A DNA stretch of 64,000 nt from Clitopilus passeckerianus (lineage: Eukaryota > Basidiomycota > Agaricomycetes > Agaricales > Entolomataceae): positions 1-64,000 of the forward strand of contig CALYLX010000012.1 in assembly GCA_944990035.1 (NCBI GenBank), given 5' to 3'. Below are positions 23,165-36,379 of this stretch, piece by piece (the first letter of the stretch is position 1; each line of letters opens with the position of its first letter). The position numbers were made by a program, and so were the translations under genes. The notes beneath the pieces were generated by a model. It was given only the letters and a program-made list of their open reading frames with translations. It ran no database searches and had not been told where the DNA came from.

Positions 23165-23946
23165 ATGGCCTCCGTGTCCTCTCTTTCGCGTCTACAGCAT
23201 GCAATGCGCCATTCTAGCATGCCATTTCTCTACCCGTCGTCGTGCTCACCGTTGAAGACGCCCGTGAGGAGGGCTATGATGTCTGCAATTCACTCTCGGC
23301 CCGATGGGACACGACTTAATCCGCCTTTAACCGATGCTGCTGGACAGTCGAGTTCTGCACAACCTACACCTTCAGGTAGTTCATCGACTGCAGCCACCCC
23401 GAAGATCCTTGCGGACGCTGCTGCACCTCAAGTTGCTGCTCGGCCGCCACCAGTACCAAAGGTTGAGAAACCACGGCCTAAAATTAGGTCAACTAAGGCT
23501 GCTTTGACGATGGTGCGTGTGATCTCAGCCCCTTCATGGGCTCGCAGGGAACTCATTTACATCCAACATCCAGACCCCTAGAGCTGTAACTCGCCTTCGA
23601 TCATTGTTGAGTGGCCCAACTCCACAGCTCATCAGGATAGGTGTGCGGAACAAGGGGTGTGCAGGACTTTCGTACAATCTGGAATATGTCGAGAAGCCTG
23701 GAAAGTTTGATGAAGTTGTAGAGCAGGACGGGGTTAAGGTGTTTATTGACAGCAAGGCGCTGTTCAGTATCATTGGCAGCGAGATGGATTGGAGTGAAGA
23801 TCCGCTGAGGTATGGTTCTTTCCATCAATCCCCCTGTCAATGGCTTTTTCTGATTCCTACTATCTTACAGTGCTAGATTTACATTCAAGAACCCTAATAT
23901 CACAGACGCATGCGGTTGCGGAGAATCTTTCACGGTTGGATCATGA
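23165..23946 (+). CDS. ISA1: Iron-sulfur assembly A-type protein (ISA1/IscA), mitochondrial
   Basis: Exons are 23165-23512, 23574-23809 and 23871-23946, giving 219 aa. A-type carriers help mature mitochondrial [4Fe-4S] proteins. The N-terminus is rich in Ser/Arg and lacks acidic residues, as in a mitochondrial presequence, and is followed by a Pro/Ala linker. The conserved domain begins at about residue 115 with TPRAVTRLRSLL, then RIGVRNKGCAGLSYNLEY (first conserved Cys), and ends NPNITDACGCGESFTVGS, which supplies the C-x-C pair. All three metal-ligand cysteines are present. It converges on GET3; the 3' ends lie about 240 bases apart. The ATG is the first in frame after a stop-containing leader. 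Confidence 0.93.
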
Positions 23947-24182
23947 CCATTCGGATTGGAGCTTCGTAAACACATGTTACATTAGATGTTCTTCGTGTTG
24001 CATTTATCGGCGATTTCACTGTAATTCCCTCATCATATCCATTCCCTTGAATTATATATTGTACATAGAACCCACTACCCTGCTCACTAGAGGACAATAC
24101 ACTAATGATTTACCATCATCTATTTCGTTCAGCGTGTATAAGTATGAGCCCCTCGACGCGTTGCATGCACCACTAGATCCTC

Positions 24183-25611
24183 TTACTCTTGAGGAGGAGC
24201 ATAGGGTTGGACAAGCATTTTGCTGAACTCCTTCAGCTTCTCTGGGCCACGAACTTCTTCCGTGAGGAGGGGAAGTTGGATGATGTGGAAGAACTCGTCA
24301 TAAAGCTCGTGCGCCTCTGCAAGATATTTCTGCTGCATCTTGTGTCGTACGTTACAGTGCTCGCAGTCGGAACCTGGCCCAAACGCGGTCAGTGTGTTAT
24401 CATTTGAAAGAGAAGGGAATAGCCTTACTTTTCTTGGGGAACAAGAGCTGGTTCACGACAATATTATGTGTGTCGATTTCATAGGAGGTGAGCTCTTGGA
24501 CAAGACGTTCAGTCTCGTAAAGAGACAAGAACTCGGATATGCAGACGCAGACGAAGGTCGTCTTTTCCTAGAATCGGAAGGGAGGTGTTAACATGGTTTG
24601 ATAGAGCCAATAGATAAGGCTTACTGGGTCCTTGAACTGGTTGTTCACTTCCGTGATGACGGCCCTCATGGATTCGAGTTTGGCGAACATGTCTTCTTGA
24701 GAACCTGCTTCACCTCCCATCATGCTCGACATCTATCCGAAAATGCGTCAGGTTTACATCGCCTGGCCGAAACACGAGGAGGCCGGACAAACCTGGTTAA
24801 TCATCGGTCCGAACCTTGAACCAAGAGAACTGAGTTTGCCCAGGGCTTTCTCCAAGACAGTGGGGAATGACAAGAAACGAAGAGTATGTCCGGTGGGTGC
24901 AGTGTCGAATACGATAACAGAGTACTCCATGGACTTGACATGCCTGCAGGTATGCTGAGATAAGGGCGCCGAAAGAAGTAGAGTACAGATTGTGCATACT
25001 TCATAATCTCAGCAAAACTCATGGCTTCGTCGACACCTGGGATGGCAAATGCAAGATCTTGCATCATCGAGCCCATCATGCCATTTGAGTCAGCTTTAAT
25101 GATTGTTAGCTCTCAGTGGAAGCTAATGTTGAAAGGAGACGAACATTGCTCGACCATCTCCTGGATGGCACTGGTGGGGTCTATCTCCATTGCGAAGAGA
25201 TTGTCGAATCCATTGACTTTGGTCGCGTCCTTGGAGAACTTTTGGCCAAAGGCATCGGAAAGGTTGTGTGCCGGGTCAGTCGACTAGAGCCAGCGATCAG
25301 CTATGAAGAGTCCCAAGTTGAATGCGAGGTACACACGATGAGCAGCACGGACTGCCGCACTTGTGCCAACTGGATTGCAAGAGAGCAAGATGTAGTAGTT
25401 TTACCTAAGATTCCAGGGTTCAGAACAGAATAGTGGTTGAGTTGTTCATGTTAATGTACCTACACCTCCCTTTCCACCTGCAGAAAAGTGACACGAATCA
25501 GCTGCGGACACTTTAACAGATTGACCACGCATGCTTACCGCAAAAGATCCACTTCAAGCTCGTCTGATCAAGGATGTTCTCGAGAGTGGGCGGGAGTTCT
25601 TCTGAAGCCAT
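24183..25611 (-). CDS. GET3: ATPase GET3 (tail-anchored protein insertion)
   Basis: Nine exons: 25611-25539, 25477-25460, 25404-25337, 25283-25145, 25093-25000, 24943-24793, 24732-24625, 24567-24429 and 24373-24183. They sum exactly to 327 codons (326 aa, the usual Get3 size). Get3 is the cytosolic dimeric ATPase that carries tail-anchored proteins to Get1/Get2 at the ER. Visible motifs: [16 protein letters not shown] start, deviant P-loop GGKGGVGKTT spanning three exons, [61 protein letters not shown] (the CxxC zinc site) and [12 protein letters not shown]. Exon 2 is only 18 bases and lies within the P-loop. All key residues are intact. Confidence 0.96.
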
Positions 25612-25848
25612 TAGTTCGTAGTTCTTGGTCTAGTCGTCGAGGGAATTGAAATGAAAAAAGACAAGCAATGAGCCCTGAGGGTATTTATGCGCAAAACTGG
25701 CGGTGTACGTGAAAGTTGATCGTAAGGGTTATCGCGTGGCCCCGAGATTTTGAATTTGATAGCGCCGTCAAGTTCACCGTGAGTTTGGCTCAATCCATCA
25801 TCTTCTACATCGTTCTAGCTGCTACGCGACTTGGGAAGAACTTGCAAG
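25612..25848. promoter_or_regulatory. Divergent promoter region, GET3 (-) and SRP68 (+)
   Basis: The two start codons are 237 bases apart. The side nearest GET3 contains TATTTATGC-type sequence near 25,681. The arrangement would allow shared control of two ER-targeting genes. Confidence 0.5.
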
Positions 25849-27996
25849 ATGCCTGCAGATGCTGCCAAACCGGTTTCTGCATTCAGAGGTAGAGGAAATA
25901 CTCGGAGTTTAGTGGAGGAAGAGCTGACTGGGATTATCAGCGCTGCAAATCGCAAATGAACAGAGAAGTGCATATGGATTGCGATACAATGACTTTGAAC
26001 GATACCGGTACGTATTGTATAAACTTTGGGATGGGATATGTTATGACATCCAGCAGCAAGCATTGTGCTAATCGCACTCATCGCCTTCGGTCAACCTTGA
26101 AGATGACCCACGGAAAGGGAAGGGAGTTCAAGAAACTACCAGCTCTGAACCCAGAGACCATGACCAACGGGCAGTAAGTATATTGTCTACTCTACAACAA
26201 ACATGTTCCGAATCTTTCCTTTCTACAGCCTACAACTCCTACTTTTCGAATCTGAGCGCGCATGGGCTTATGCACAGGACCTCAACGCACAGGCCTTAAA
26301 GCCTGCAAACGAAGAGCATGCCAGTACTCTTCGCCACTCAGCTACAGGAAGATTCCGCCGCGCTGTTAATTGGTCTACCCAACTCTTGTCGCACTGCCAG
26401 ACTCTCCACAGCGCAGGTTCCCTTCCAGCGTCCAACCTCCTGGAAGCAACGGTTTACACCCTCATCCTGAACGGCCGCTTCTTGAGGTACAGGGACGAAT
26501 TCGATGATGCTCTGGTCCAATTGAGTGTCTCTAGGAGCTTGCTGGATGAGCTCGCGAATGCCGCTTCCACCAGCCGGGACCAGGCTCTTGCGGTCCTATT
26601 TGGGGACGAAATCGCTCCAGAGATCAGATACTGCGCGCATGAGATGGGCAGGGAGAGGGCGTACGATATCAACGCTATCGTCAAAGAGTTCTCTGGGAGA
26701 CATCGGGAAGAGCTTGTCCCAGGCTGTTCTGACGTTCTCCAACAGCTGAAGGAAGATTCTGGAAAGGATAAGGGACAGACGACAAAGCTTGAGACGATGA
26801 CCTGGGAAGGGAAGCCTGTTCCAGTTAGGAATCCGGAGCTGGTGGACGTGTTGTTGAAGGTGCAGGAAGCTGAGGCTAGGCTTGAGAAGGGAGATGTGAA
26901 GGTTGGGTCGAAGAAGGCTGTTGCTGCTTATGATGCTACGCTTCTGGCTTTGAGCGACGCGGAGGAGGTTGCGAGGAAGCTCACTGAGGCCCAACAGGTT
27001 TGTTATCCTGTGTTCGATCGTCGATTCATAGCTGACGCCTGCATGTAGTTGAGCGGAAGTACTTCAACTGGATCAGCTTCCGGAGAACGCGACATTCAAT
27101 TCGTCCATGCTTTCATCGTCTATCAACTGCTTTCTCGCCGAATCCAACGTGACCTTCTACTTATATCTGCCTTGCTCTCCTCGTCCGACTCCGGGCCCGG
27201 AGCGAGCAGCAAAGGGAAAGGCAAGGAAGAAAAAGTGGATGCAAGGCTCTATCCTGCGCTCGTCAAGCTTCTGGACACCGTTCTGCAGAGCCTGGATCAG
27301 ATGAAGACCCTCAGTATTGTGGACGATAGCCCCGATTTGGCTTCTGCCGTTGAGGCCAGGAGCTCGTATACGAGGGCAAAGAGGTGATGTTTTCTTTACT
27401 TCTATGCATGATCTAAATTCTGATACCGCTTTGCATTCGATAGATGCCTCTACTTGGCTCGCTGCTACGGGCCCGTCAAGAAATTTGCAGAAGCACTGGC
27501 TTTGATCGACCTTGCCCATATTCACATCCGCGAGGCAACCAACAGCTTGAGCATGATAGACGTCGACCCTATCTCCACTCCATCCGAATCGAGCAAATCT
27601 CCTTTCTACCCACTCGCACAGGATGAAGTCAAGACCCTTGAGTCCGCTCTAACCTCTGATGCGCTCCAGCTCAAAAGAGATTGGTTCGCGTATAACGGAG
27701 GGCAGGTTGACAAAGACGGGAAGGGTTTCAAGAAACCATTATTCTTCAACATCGCTTTGAATTACGTGGACTTGGATATGGATAGGCTGTTGGTGAGGGC
27801 TGGGAAGCAGGCTGAGGTGCCGAAGGAGCCGGTTCAAGCTAAAGTGTCAGCACCCCCGCCTGTCCAGGAGAAGAAGCCTACTGTGCAGAAGGCGAGGGTG
27901 GCGGAGGCGGAGAGGCCTGAAACTCCTGAACCACAGCAGCAAGCTCAGAAGGGTGGGTTGAGCAGTTTGTTGGGTGGCTGGTGGGGACGGAGCTAG
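25849..27996 (+). CDS. SRP68: Signal recognition particle subunit SRP68
   Basis: Exons are 25849-25888, 25941-26007, 26057-26173, 26229-26997, 27049-27383 and 27444-27996, giving 626 aa. SRP68 pairs with SRP72 on the S domain of SRP RNA and is needed for co-translational ER targeting. The N-terminal RNA-binding part has the hallmark YGLRYNDFERYRKHCANRTH then LRSTLKMTHGKGREFKK, assembled across three short exons. The middle is helical and TPR-like (ESERAWAYAQDL, LNGRFLRYRDEFDDAL). A later segment reads CYGPVKKFAEALALIDLA. The C-terminus is Pro/Lys-rich and ends GGLSSLLGGWWGRS, resembling the SRP72-contact tail of fungal SRP68. No frame breaks are seen. Its 3' end converges on KU80 with about 107 bases between stops. 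Confidence 0.93.
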
Positions 27997-28103
27997 TGTT
28001 GGGCTGGAAACTCGAATTATTTGTGTGAAGTCAAAATGTACTGTACAGGTGGTATATACAAGAGATAAATACGCGATAGTCCATGATCCTTCATTCGTTC
28101 GAT

Positions 28104-31100
28104 TCAGTTGTGGATAAACTCTTCTGCGACGTTATCTGAGATGCTGGAGTGACCTCCACTCTGGCGTGCCTCCGAATCGCTGATCAGCCCAAGTGGTCGG
28201 CCAGCTTCTTGGACTTTCGTCCAGAACCGACGATTACCATACTCTGCAGTACATTTGTCCTTTAGGTCCTTCATAAAGCTATATGGAGCCCATTCAGTAC
28301 CAATGTCGCCTTGACGCGGAAACACCGACTCACGCATTCCAAGCCTCAATCTCATCCTCGTTCAGGCAGGTATCCTCATTACCGTCATGCACTCCAGCAT
28401 TTCGGCATCTCGCTTCTTCATCATCGGTTTCTGCACAATCCCCAAGATCACCGCACACAAGTCCTCAACCGCCTTGGTGACAACATCGCCTTGGGAGATA
28501 TTCTTCTTGAAATCAGCCAACGGCTTGTGGGCACCAATGATCCTTCCGGGGTCTGGTCCCAGATCTACGTCAGGCGAGACGGAGCGAGCTGGAGTAGGTA
28601 AAGGATGTGCTCGACGAGGCGGGGTAGCGGGTTTGGATGGTTTCTTGTTGAGGAGAAGGTCTTCTTCCTCTTCATCCTCGGGCTCGGTGTCACTGCCTTC
28701 TGCAGCAGTTTTGCCTTTGCTGGGTGAGGCCTGTGAGGCAGCCCGGATGCTGATGTCAGAGGTGGGTTGTTTGCGGTCGAGCAGGAGTTCTTCTTCGTCT
28801 GCAGCGTGGACGTGATCGGCGTTTCGAGTTCTGGCGACTTTCTTTGGAACTGGGAGGGATGGATAAGCTTAGATAACTACATGCCAGGAAATGGATAGCT
28901 GACCTTCTTTGACTTTGAGGGCAGCTTTGCATTCTTCTAGAGCCTCTCTGGACCGTTTGATGACTCTCTTTGGAGGGTCGAAGTACTTAGTCAACTCTGG
29001 ATGAGGCGGAGGCAATGGATTGGTCGAGATGTCGGAAACGACAGCGCAATGGAACAGGGCTTGTTTCAGCCTGTGAAGAGCCGGGTTGTATGATAACAAG
29101 GTGTCGAACCATGGTTGGCGGTTTCTGCAATGGTCAGATGATTAGGCTGACTTCAATCATCTAGGGATAACATCCTTACCCGCTCTCATCTTTATCACCG
29201 GCATCCATGAGATCCATGGCATCGACGAACTCGTCCATGGCGTCCATTTGTTCTTCAGTAGGTAGGTAAGGATGGTCGGTAATCCTCTCCATATTCTTCG
29301 CGACCAGGTTATCAAGACTTGCAAAGGTGTATTTGCGGACATCGTCGGCGAAGGGCATCTGCAAGTAGTTATCAGACTCTCTATAGGAGATATATGCATG
29401 CTCGTGGGATGGACTGACCTGAGCCCAGATGAAGCAATCAACGTTCTCGAAGATGACTGGCTTGAGGACTCCCATCTTTGGGTCTGCCCCGTCTTTGGAT
29501 ACCCAGCGGGCAATCGCCATTACTCCCTTAGCATACATCGCCTGAACGACAGAAGAAAGTGCAACTTGTTGTCGTGGCGAAGCAGGATCCGCCCAAACGT
29601 AGTAGATCTCTCCCAAAGTGTATTCACGACGGAACTGGATGGGGTCGTATGAGAAATATTGAAAACCGAAGGATTCTGAAGGCATCACTTACGTTCTTGT
29701 TGGGGAAGAAACCACACAAGTCAATGCCTTTCCTCGTCGGAAGTTTAGGGAAGTTGTTATCTGGGCATGGAACATACGTCGTCCCATACTTGTAGCCACG
29801 TATGAGCTGCTCCTTCTCCACTTTCTCAAGGTGCTCCGGCTTTTCTTCTTTCGGTGACTTCTCAGCAGCACCATCCAGAAGATCGTAGTCTTCATCCTCC
29901 ATCTTCACATCGCCGTCTTCGTCTTCGGCTTTGGCTTGGTCAACGTAATATTCCGTCCGCATCTTCAGCTGAGCATAAGTCTGAATAGGCTTTTCGTCCA
30001 CGTCCATGTCAGTTTCCGTGTCCTTGGCTTCCCTGACAGCAAATTTCTTGAAGCTCTTAGGACGGGACACGGATGTACATTTGCTGGTCTTGACGGCAAT
30101 TTCGATTGCTTGTTCGCTCTTGGTATCAACGTCGCCGAGCCGGAGGATAGTTGCACTCAGAACTGAGTTGACTTGCTTGATATCAGGTCGACTAACTTCG
30201 CGGAGAGCGAGAGCACATGTTCCGATGACGCCCTTGTCCAGCTTTTCGACGAAGTCGCTCCAGAATTGTTCATTCTTTGCCTGAGATGGTATCCGTTAGG
30301 AGGGTCGGTTAAAGATTGTGTGCAATATACCTTCTGGGAACTCTTGTCTTCCTCTTCGTAAGGAAAGTCTGGGTCATCAAAGTCGATGCCACTGTCATGA
30401 TTGGAAATGAGTGCGAAGAAATAGTGGTGAGAGGGCAAGGCTCACATGAGGGCAAAGTTGATGCCCAAATCGTTTATCTTCTCAACCGTCGCCTCCCAAC
30501 CCTCGTCGTCAAAACTTTGTTCTCCGTCGGTAAGCATGACAATCTTGCGAGTCCATTTCCTCTTCCCAACATGTGCATGTTGGGCCTCAATGCCAACGAC
30601 AAGTGCATCAATGGCTGGAAGTTGGGTGAGCTCAGAGTATAGAATATACGAAAAGAAGATACATACGGTCACCAGAGATGGTTGAGGGCTGTATGGTGTC
30701 AATTTTGGCAAGAGTTTCCGCATTGGCCTGAGCAATAGGAATAAACTCTGTTACATGCTCATAACCATCCTTATGAGCGTCATTGACAAGATTGGACGTT
30801 TCTATGGGATATGAGCATGAAAAACCCCTTACAGAAGTGGATGCCACTTACCCTCAGTGCCGAACAGGATTACACCGCATTGGTCGGTTTTGCGTTCGTT
30901 ATAGATCTGTGGTGCATGGTAAAGCTAGTGCTGAAGATAGAAAGCATGTTTACCCACAAGCTCTTGTACTTTGAGCTTGACGAATTGAAGCGCCCATTCG
31001 AGATTAGTTATCTCGGTGGACCTTTCTTCGCCATTTGGACCTGGAGGTAACTCGATTGTTCTGAGTTTACTCATGGTCGACGAGACATCTACCAAGAATA

Positions 31101-31180
31101 CGGTCGAGGTATACTGCGCCATGTTAGTCCAGATTGAATGTCCCATAAAGACGACTTACACCAGCTCTTTCAGCAGGCAT
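28104..31180 (-). CDS. KU80: Ku80, DNA end-binding subunit of the Ku heterodimer
   Basis: Many exons starting MPAERAG (31180), then YTSTVFLVDVSSTMSKL, which opens the von Willebrand-type alpha/beta domain, followed by ERKTDQCGVILFGTE. Ku70/Ku80 rings bind DNA ends for non-homologous joining and telomere protection. Further landmarks: KIVMLTDGEQSFDDEGWEAT, PDNNFPKLPTRKGIDLCGFF in the beta-barrel core, YTLGEIYYVWADP, VDCFIWAQ, and KYFDPPKRVIKRSREALEEC from the C-terminal arm. The extreme C-terminus (EWAPYSFMKDLKDKC, GLISDSEARQSGG) lies after an acidic linker. An acidic insert of about 40 residues rich in Glu/Asp/Lys precedes the RGYKYG strand; such inserts vary between fungi. No frame breaks seen. 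Confidence 0.93.
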
Positions 31181-31422
31181 GATGGTGGTCTGGAGTTGCG
31201 TGTAGTGATTCACTCGCAAAGCCGGACGCGACGTGAAATGAGTCGACCACGTGACCAAGGCTGTGTTCTCACGTTCTTTGTGACTGTTTGTGACTTGTGA
31301 CATTGAGCTTGGTTGTCCATCCCTCTTTCGCCTCAGCCGCGTGACAACTTTTTCGAGTTTACGAGGGCCGACGCGACCGTCCCAGTTTCCCATTGAGTTC
31401 ACCGTCAATCGTCTCTTCGACG
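31181..31422. promoter_or_regulatory. Divergent promoter region, KU80 (-) and STH1/SNF2 (+)
   Basis: 242 bases separate the two start codons. No clear TATA box is visible, as is common for housekeeping genes. Confidence 0.5.
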
Positions 31423-34400
31423 ATGTCCGCCCAAGTCTTGGGCAATGGAATACCTCAGCAGCCAGGTCAACAGAGACCTCAAGGCATGCCTGATTTACAG
31501 CAGTTGATCTTGGTAAAATCCCCTCCTAACTTCCATAACTTATACTCATACTTTGCCTCAACTTAGCGCGCGAAATTCCTTCGACAGAATCCCCATGAAC
31601 AGAAAAGCCCGAATGAGCTTGAGCAGCTGATGAAGTACATACAGGTTATGACTCAAGGTGAGCACCGTCTCGAACAATATGGGACACCCAGCTTACACGC
31701 TTGGTAGCACACAACAGCAGGGTGCAAGCAGCGAATGCCGCCCAACAACAGCAACCTTTTCAACCACAGCCCATGATGAATGGGTCTTCTCAACCCCTCA
31801 CAAATGGCTCAGCGGTTACCTCTATTACCTCTGGCCCAGTTCCACAAGCTGTTCCCCCGCCATCCCAGACGCCCGTCTCATTTACAGGCGACCAGATTGC
31901 TGCTCTCCGAGCACAAATATCGGCATTCAAGCTTCTCAGCCGTGGTCTGCCCGTCCCCGAAACCCTTCAACAGTCGATTCGGGTCAACAACAATGCCATC
32001 CCCCAACTCGAGAAAATGCTGCAAGGGAATGACGTGCAGTCGAGGGTTGTCGATGCTGCAGTCAAGGTGGCTAAAGGGGAGCCGGCTCTTTCAGCAGCTC
32101 CGGTTGATGAAGAAGCAGTCAAGGCTGAGGAACCCCCTGCCGACTTTAACCCCGAAGACATGCCCAAGGGTCCATTCCTTGAAGACAACGTCAGCTCTGG
32201 CATCTACCCTTACAATGCCTTCCGACACCCCTTCTCACACCTGAAACGTCCTGCCGACACCGATGCCACCTTGTTTGCTACACGGTTACAAAGGCTTATC
32301 GTTCCCACCATCATGCCAGCTGGCCTCGACGCCCAGCAAATTATGAATGAGCGTGAACGATATATCGAGGCACGTGTTCAGCAACGCATCCGCGAGCTTG
32401 AAGGCCTTCCTTCAACTTTGGGAGATGGGTCTTTCGACAACCCTTTGGACCCAGAGGAGACCTCGACAGAAGAGAAGGCTGAAGCAGCAACACCACTGCA
32501 GCCACAAAACACAAATCTCACTGCCCTCATCCATCCTGGCCCCACTGCTCATGGCAAACTCCGTGCCATGATTGAGCTCAAGAGTCTCCGACTACTGGAG
32601 AAGCAGAGGTCAATGAGAGCTCAAGTCGCTGAGCGACTCAACCACGGATCCATGCTTCCCCTCAACAGGCTCGACTTCCGCCGTGTTCGCAAACCAACCA
32701 TACGCGATGCTCGTGCTACTGAACAACTGGAGCGCAAGCAACGCGTTGACCGCGAACGAAGAGCCAAGCACAAACATGTTGAGCAGCTCAGCGTCATCTG
32801 CGTCCATGGCAAGGAGGTCCTCAGAGCCAACCAAGACGCTCGTGATAGGATTGCCCGTCTCGGTCGTGCCGTGCTCAACTTCCACGTTTACACCGAGAAG
32901 GAGGAGCAGAAGAGGATTGAGAGGATATCGAAGGAGCGTTTGAAGGCGCTTAAGGCTGATGATGAAGAGGCATACATGAAGCTTATCGACACGGCGAAGG
33001 ATACCCGTATCACCCACCTGCTCAGGCAGACCGATGGCTACCTCGACTCTCTTGCCCAGGCTGTCGTTGCTCAGCAAAACGAGCACGGTGTCCTGCAAGC
33101 AATTGATGTCGATGATGGTCCTACTTCCGAGGCTACCTTCGGTGCCCAAGTCATGGCCGATGATGTAAATGACGAGAAGACGAAGATTGATTATTACGCT
33201 GTTGCGCATAGGATCAAGGAGAAGATCACCAAGCAGCCGTCCATCCTTGTCGGTGGAACATTGAAGGATTACCAGATAAAGGGATTGCAGTGGATGGTCA
33301 GCTTGTACAACAACAGGCTGAATGGTATCCTTGCAGATGAGATGGTAAGTGATTCTTGTCTCTGCTCGAGGTTCATCTTCTTATTCAAATGCCCAGGGTC
33401 TCGGAAAAACGATCCAGACTATTTCGCTCATCACCTTCCTCATCGAGGTGAAGAGGCAGCGCGGACCTTACCTCGTCATTGTCCCACTGTCCACCATGAC
33501 TAACTGGTCCGGTGAATTCGCCAAATGGGCTCCTTCCGTCAGGATGATCTCTTACAAGGGCAACCCTACACAACGTAGGATGTTGCAAAACGAGCTTCGA
33601 ATGGGTCAATTCCAAGTCCTATTGACGACGTATGAGTACATCATCAAGGATAGGCCGCACCTCAGCAAGTTGAAATGGGTGCATATGATTATTGGTATGA
33701 CACATACATTGATCTCGCGAAGTCGAAATTAACATGTTTTCTCTCTTTCTAGACGAAGGTCATCGTATGAAGAATACTCGCAGTAAACTCGCTCAAACCC
33801 TCACGACCTACTATCACTCCCGCTACCGGCTTATTCTCACCGGTACCCCTCTCCAGAACAACTTGCCAGAATTGTGGGCGCTTCTCAACTTCGTCCTACC
33901 GAAGATCTTCAACTCAGTCAAGTCGTTCGATGAATGGTTCAACACTCCTTTTGCCAATTCTGGTACTGGCGACAAGATCGAGTTGAACGAAGAAGAGGCC
34001 CTGCTTATCATTCGTCGTCTCCATAAGGTGCTCCGACCTTTCTTGTTGAGGAGGTTGAAGAAGGATGTCGAGAGCGAGTTGCCAGACAAGATCGAGAAGG
34101 TCATCAGGGTCAGGATGTCGTCTCTGCAGAGTCAACTCTACAAGCAGATGAAGAAGCACAAGATGATTGCCGATGGAAAGGATTCAAAAGGGTAAGTAAA
34201 TGTTGTCTGCAAATGTTCTGTTGGCTGACATAGAAATAGAAAAAATGCCGGTATCAAGGGCTTGAGCAACGAGCTCATGCAGTTGCGAAAGATTTGCCAG
34301 CATCCCTTCTTGTTCGAGAGTGTCGAGGACAAAGTCAGCCCTCAAGGCTTTATCGACGACAAGCTTGTCAGGACGTCCGGAAAGCTCGAATTGCTCAACC

Positions 34401-36379
34401 GAATCCTACCCAAGTTCTTCGCAACCGGCCACAGAGTATGACTGCGTGGTACCTCTTTATCTGTTCATGTGCTTACTTTTTTTCTTTCTCCAGGTCCTCA
34501 TCTTCTTCCAGATGACGAAGGTCATGGACATTATGGAAGATTTCTTGAAGATGATGGGTTGGCAGTACCTGCGTCTTGATGGTGGCACGAAGACCGAAGA
34601 GCGTGCCTCCTTCGTGCAGCTGTTCAATGCCAAAGACTCTGAATACAAGGTCTTCATCCTTTCTACCAGAGCTGGTGGTTTGGGTCTTAACTTGCAAACT
34701 GCCGACACTGTCATCATGTACGTGATATGAGGTTTTCCTCGACCCGTTTCTGACCGCTACCGTTACCAGCTTTGACTCCGATTGGAACCCTCACGCCGAT
34801 CTGCAAGCCCAAGACCGTGCCCATCGTATCGGCCAAACCAAAGCCGTGCTTATTCTGCGTTTCATCACGGAAAAGAGCGTGGAGGAGGCCATGTATCAAC
34901 GGGCTCGTTACAAGCTTGATATTGATGACAAGGTCATTCAAGCCGGTCGTTTCGACAACAAGTCGACACAAGAAGAACAAGAAGAGTTCTTGGTACGTCA
35001 AATATTTTTCAATCCGATCAAACCATCTAAAACATTATTTTGTAGCGTTCTATTCTCGAAGCTGATCAAGAGGAGGAAAATGAGGAGGCCGGAGATATGA
35101 ACGACGATGAACTGAATGAGCTCATTGCTCGCTCTGAAGAGGAAGCTCTTCTGTTCCGTGAGCTTGATGCCAAGCGGGACCGAGATCTTCTCGAGAGTTG
35201 GCGAGCTGCTGGTCACCGTGGTAAACCTCCAGCAGGCCTCATCCAGCTCGAGGAGCTGCCAGAGTGCTACCAGATGGATGAACCATTTAAGGTCGAAGAG
35301 GTTGACGAATTGGAACAGGGACGTGGGCAGAGGCGAAGAAACGTCGTCAGCTACAATGACGGCCTCAGCGATGATGCCTGGCTAATGGTATGTTTCATTC
35401 CGTTGACGGCGCTTGGCGAGACGCTTACCGAGAATGCCTAGGCTGTCGAGGAAGGAGAAGATCCTAAAGAGCTCTCCGATCGGGCCCGCGAAAGAAAGGA
35501 GAAGCGAGCCACCAATAAGTTGCTCAAAGAGGCCGATGTTTCGGGCCGCGGTACACCCGCCTCCGAGACCGGACGCAGAGGTAGAAAACCCAAGGCGAAA
35601 GCTAATGACTTCGATTCTGCTTCCGGTGGTAAGAGGAAACGTGGTAGGAAGTCATTGTCCGTGACTCCTTCTCTAAACGGCGACGAAGATGACGAACCTG
35701 ATGTGGTTAGTATCTCCTTTACTCTCAATGCGAGGAACTCGTAACTCTAACTGTTTCTGATAGAAACGTCGCAAGACCAAAGCTTCCAATGGGGATCTCC
35801 CGGCGAATGTCAAGGACCAGCTGAAGAAGGCATTCGCAGAGTGCCACCGGGCAGTGCTGGCTTGCGAAGACTCGACAGGCAGGAAACGTTGCGAACTCTT
35901 CAGGGAGCTACCCGATAAGCGAGTGAGTACTACTTGTTATTACTTCCGCTTGTTTTCTCAGAAAACAACGTTGTTATTTCAAGGATTACCCCGACTATTA
36001 TCATCTCATCACACGACCGATCGCCATGTCGCACCTTAAGAAGCGTGCAAACAACGGCACATATAAGACCGTTCAAGCATTCAAGGATGATTGGAGACTC
36101 ATGTTCGACAACGCACGAACCTACAATCAGGAGGGGTCATGGGTCTACGTTGACGCCGAGGAGATGGAGAAGGTCTTCAATGCCACGTTTGACAGAGTCA
36201 TGATAGGGTCCGGTTTGCCAGGTGCCCCTGCCGCTGGCTCTGGTTCAGCTGCCTCCTATGAGTCCGCACTAACTCCTATGGACGAAGACGAGAGACCTCC
36301 TCCATCCAGGAGCCGGAGTGCGGGACGGAGACAGGTTATCAGCGATGAGGAGTATCTTACACCCAGCGACGAGGATTAG
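31423..36379 (+). CDS. STH1: SWI/SNF- or RSC-type chromatin-remodelling ATPase (STH1/SNF2/snf21-like)
   Basis: Twelve exons (31423-31512, 31567-31657, 31708-33344, 33397-33694, 33753-34191, 34240-34435, 34494-34717, 34770-34992, 35046-35387, 35442-35705, 35764-35922, 35984-36379) give 1452 aa in one consistent frame. Domains: QLQ ([12 protein letters not shown], about residue 118), HSA ([16 protein letters not shown], about 385-455), SNF2 ATPase with [14 protein letters not shown] split by an intron and a DEGHRMKN box, helicase C domain ([27 protein letters not shown]), SnAC ([17 protein letters not shown]), and a C-terminal bromodomain ([13 protein letters not shown], with acetyl-lysine-reading Asn in ARTYN). 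The product slides and ejects nucleosomes. Whether this is the RSC (Sth1) or SWI/SNF (Snf2) catalytic subunit cannot be settled from motifs alone. Confidence 0.95.

Noticed and set aside
32610..33209. 199-codon minus-strand frame inside STH1
   Set aside because: Shadow of the strongly biased STH1 coding sequence.
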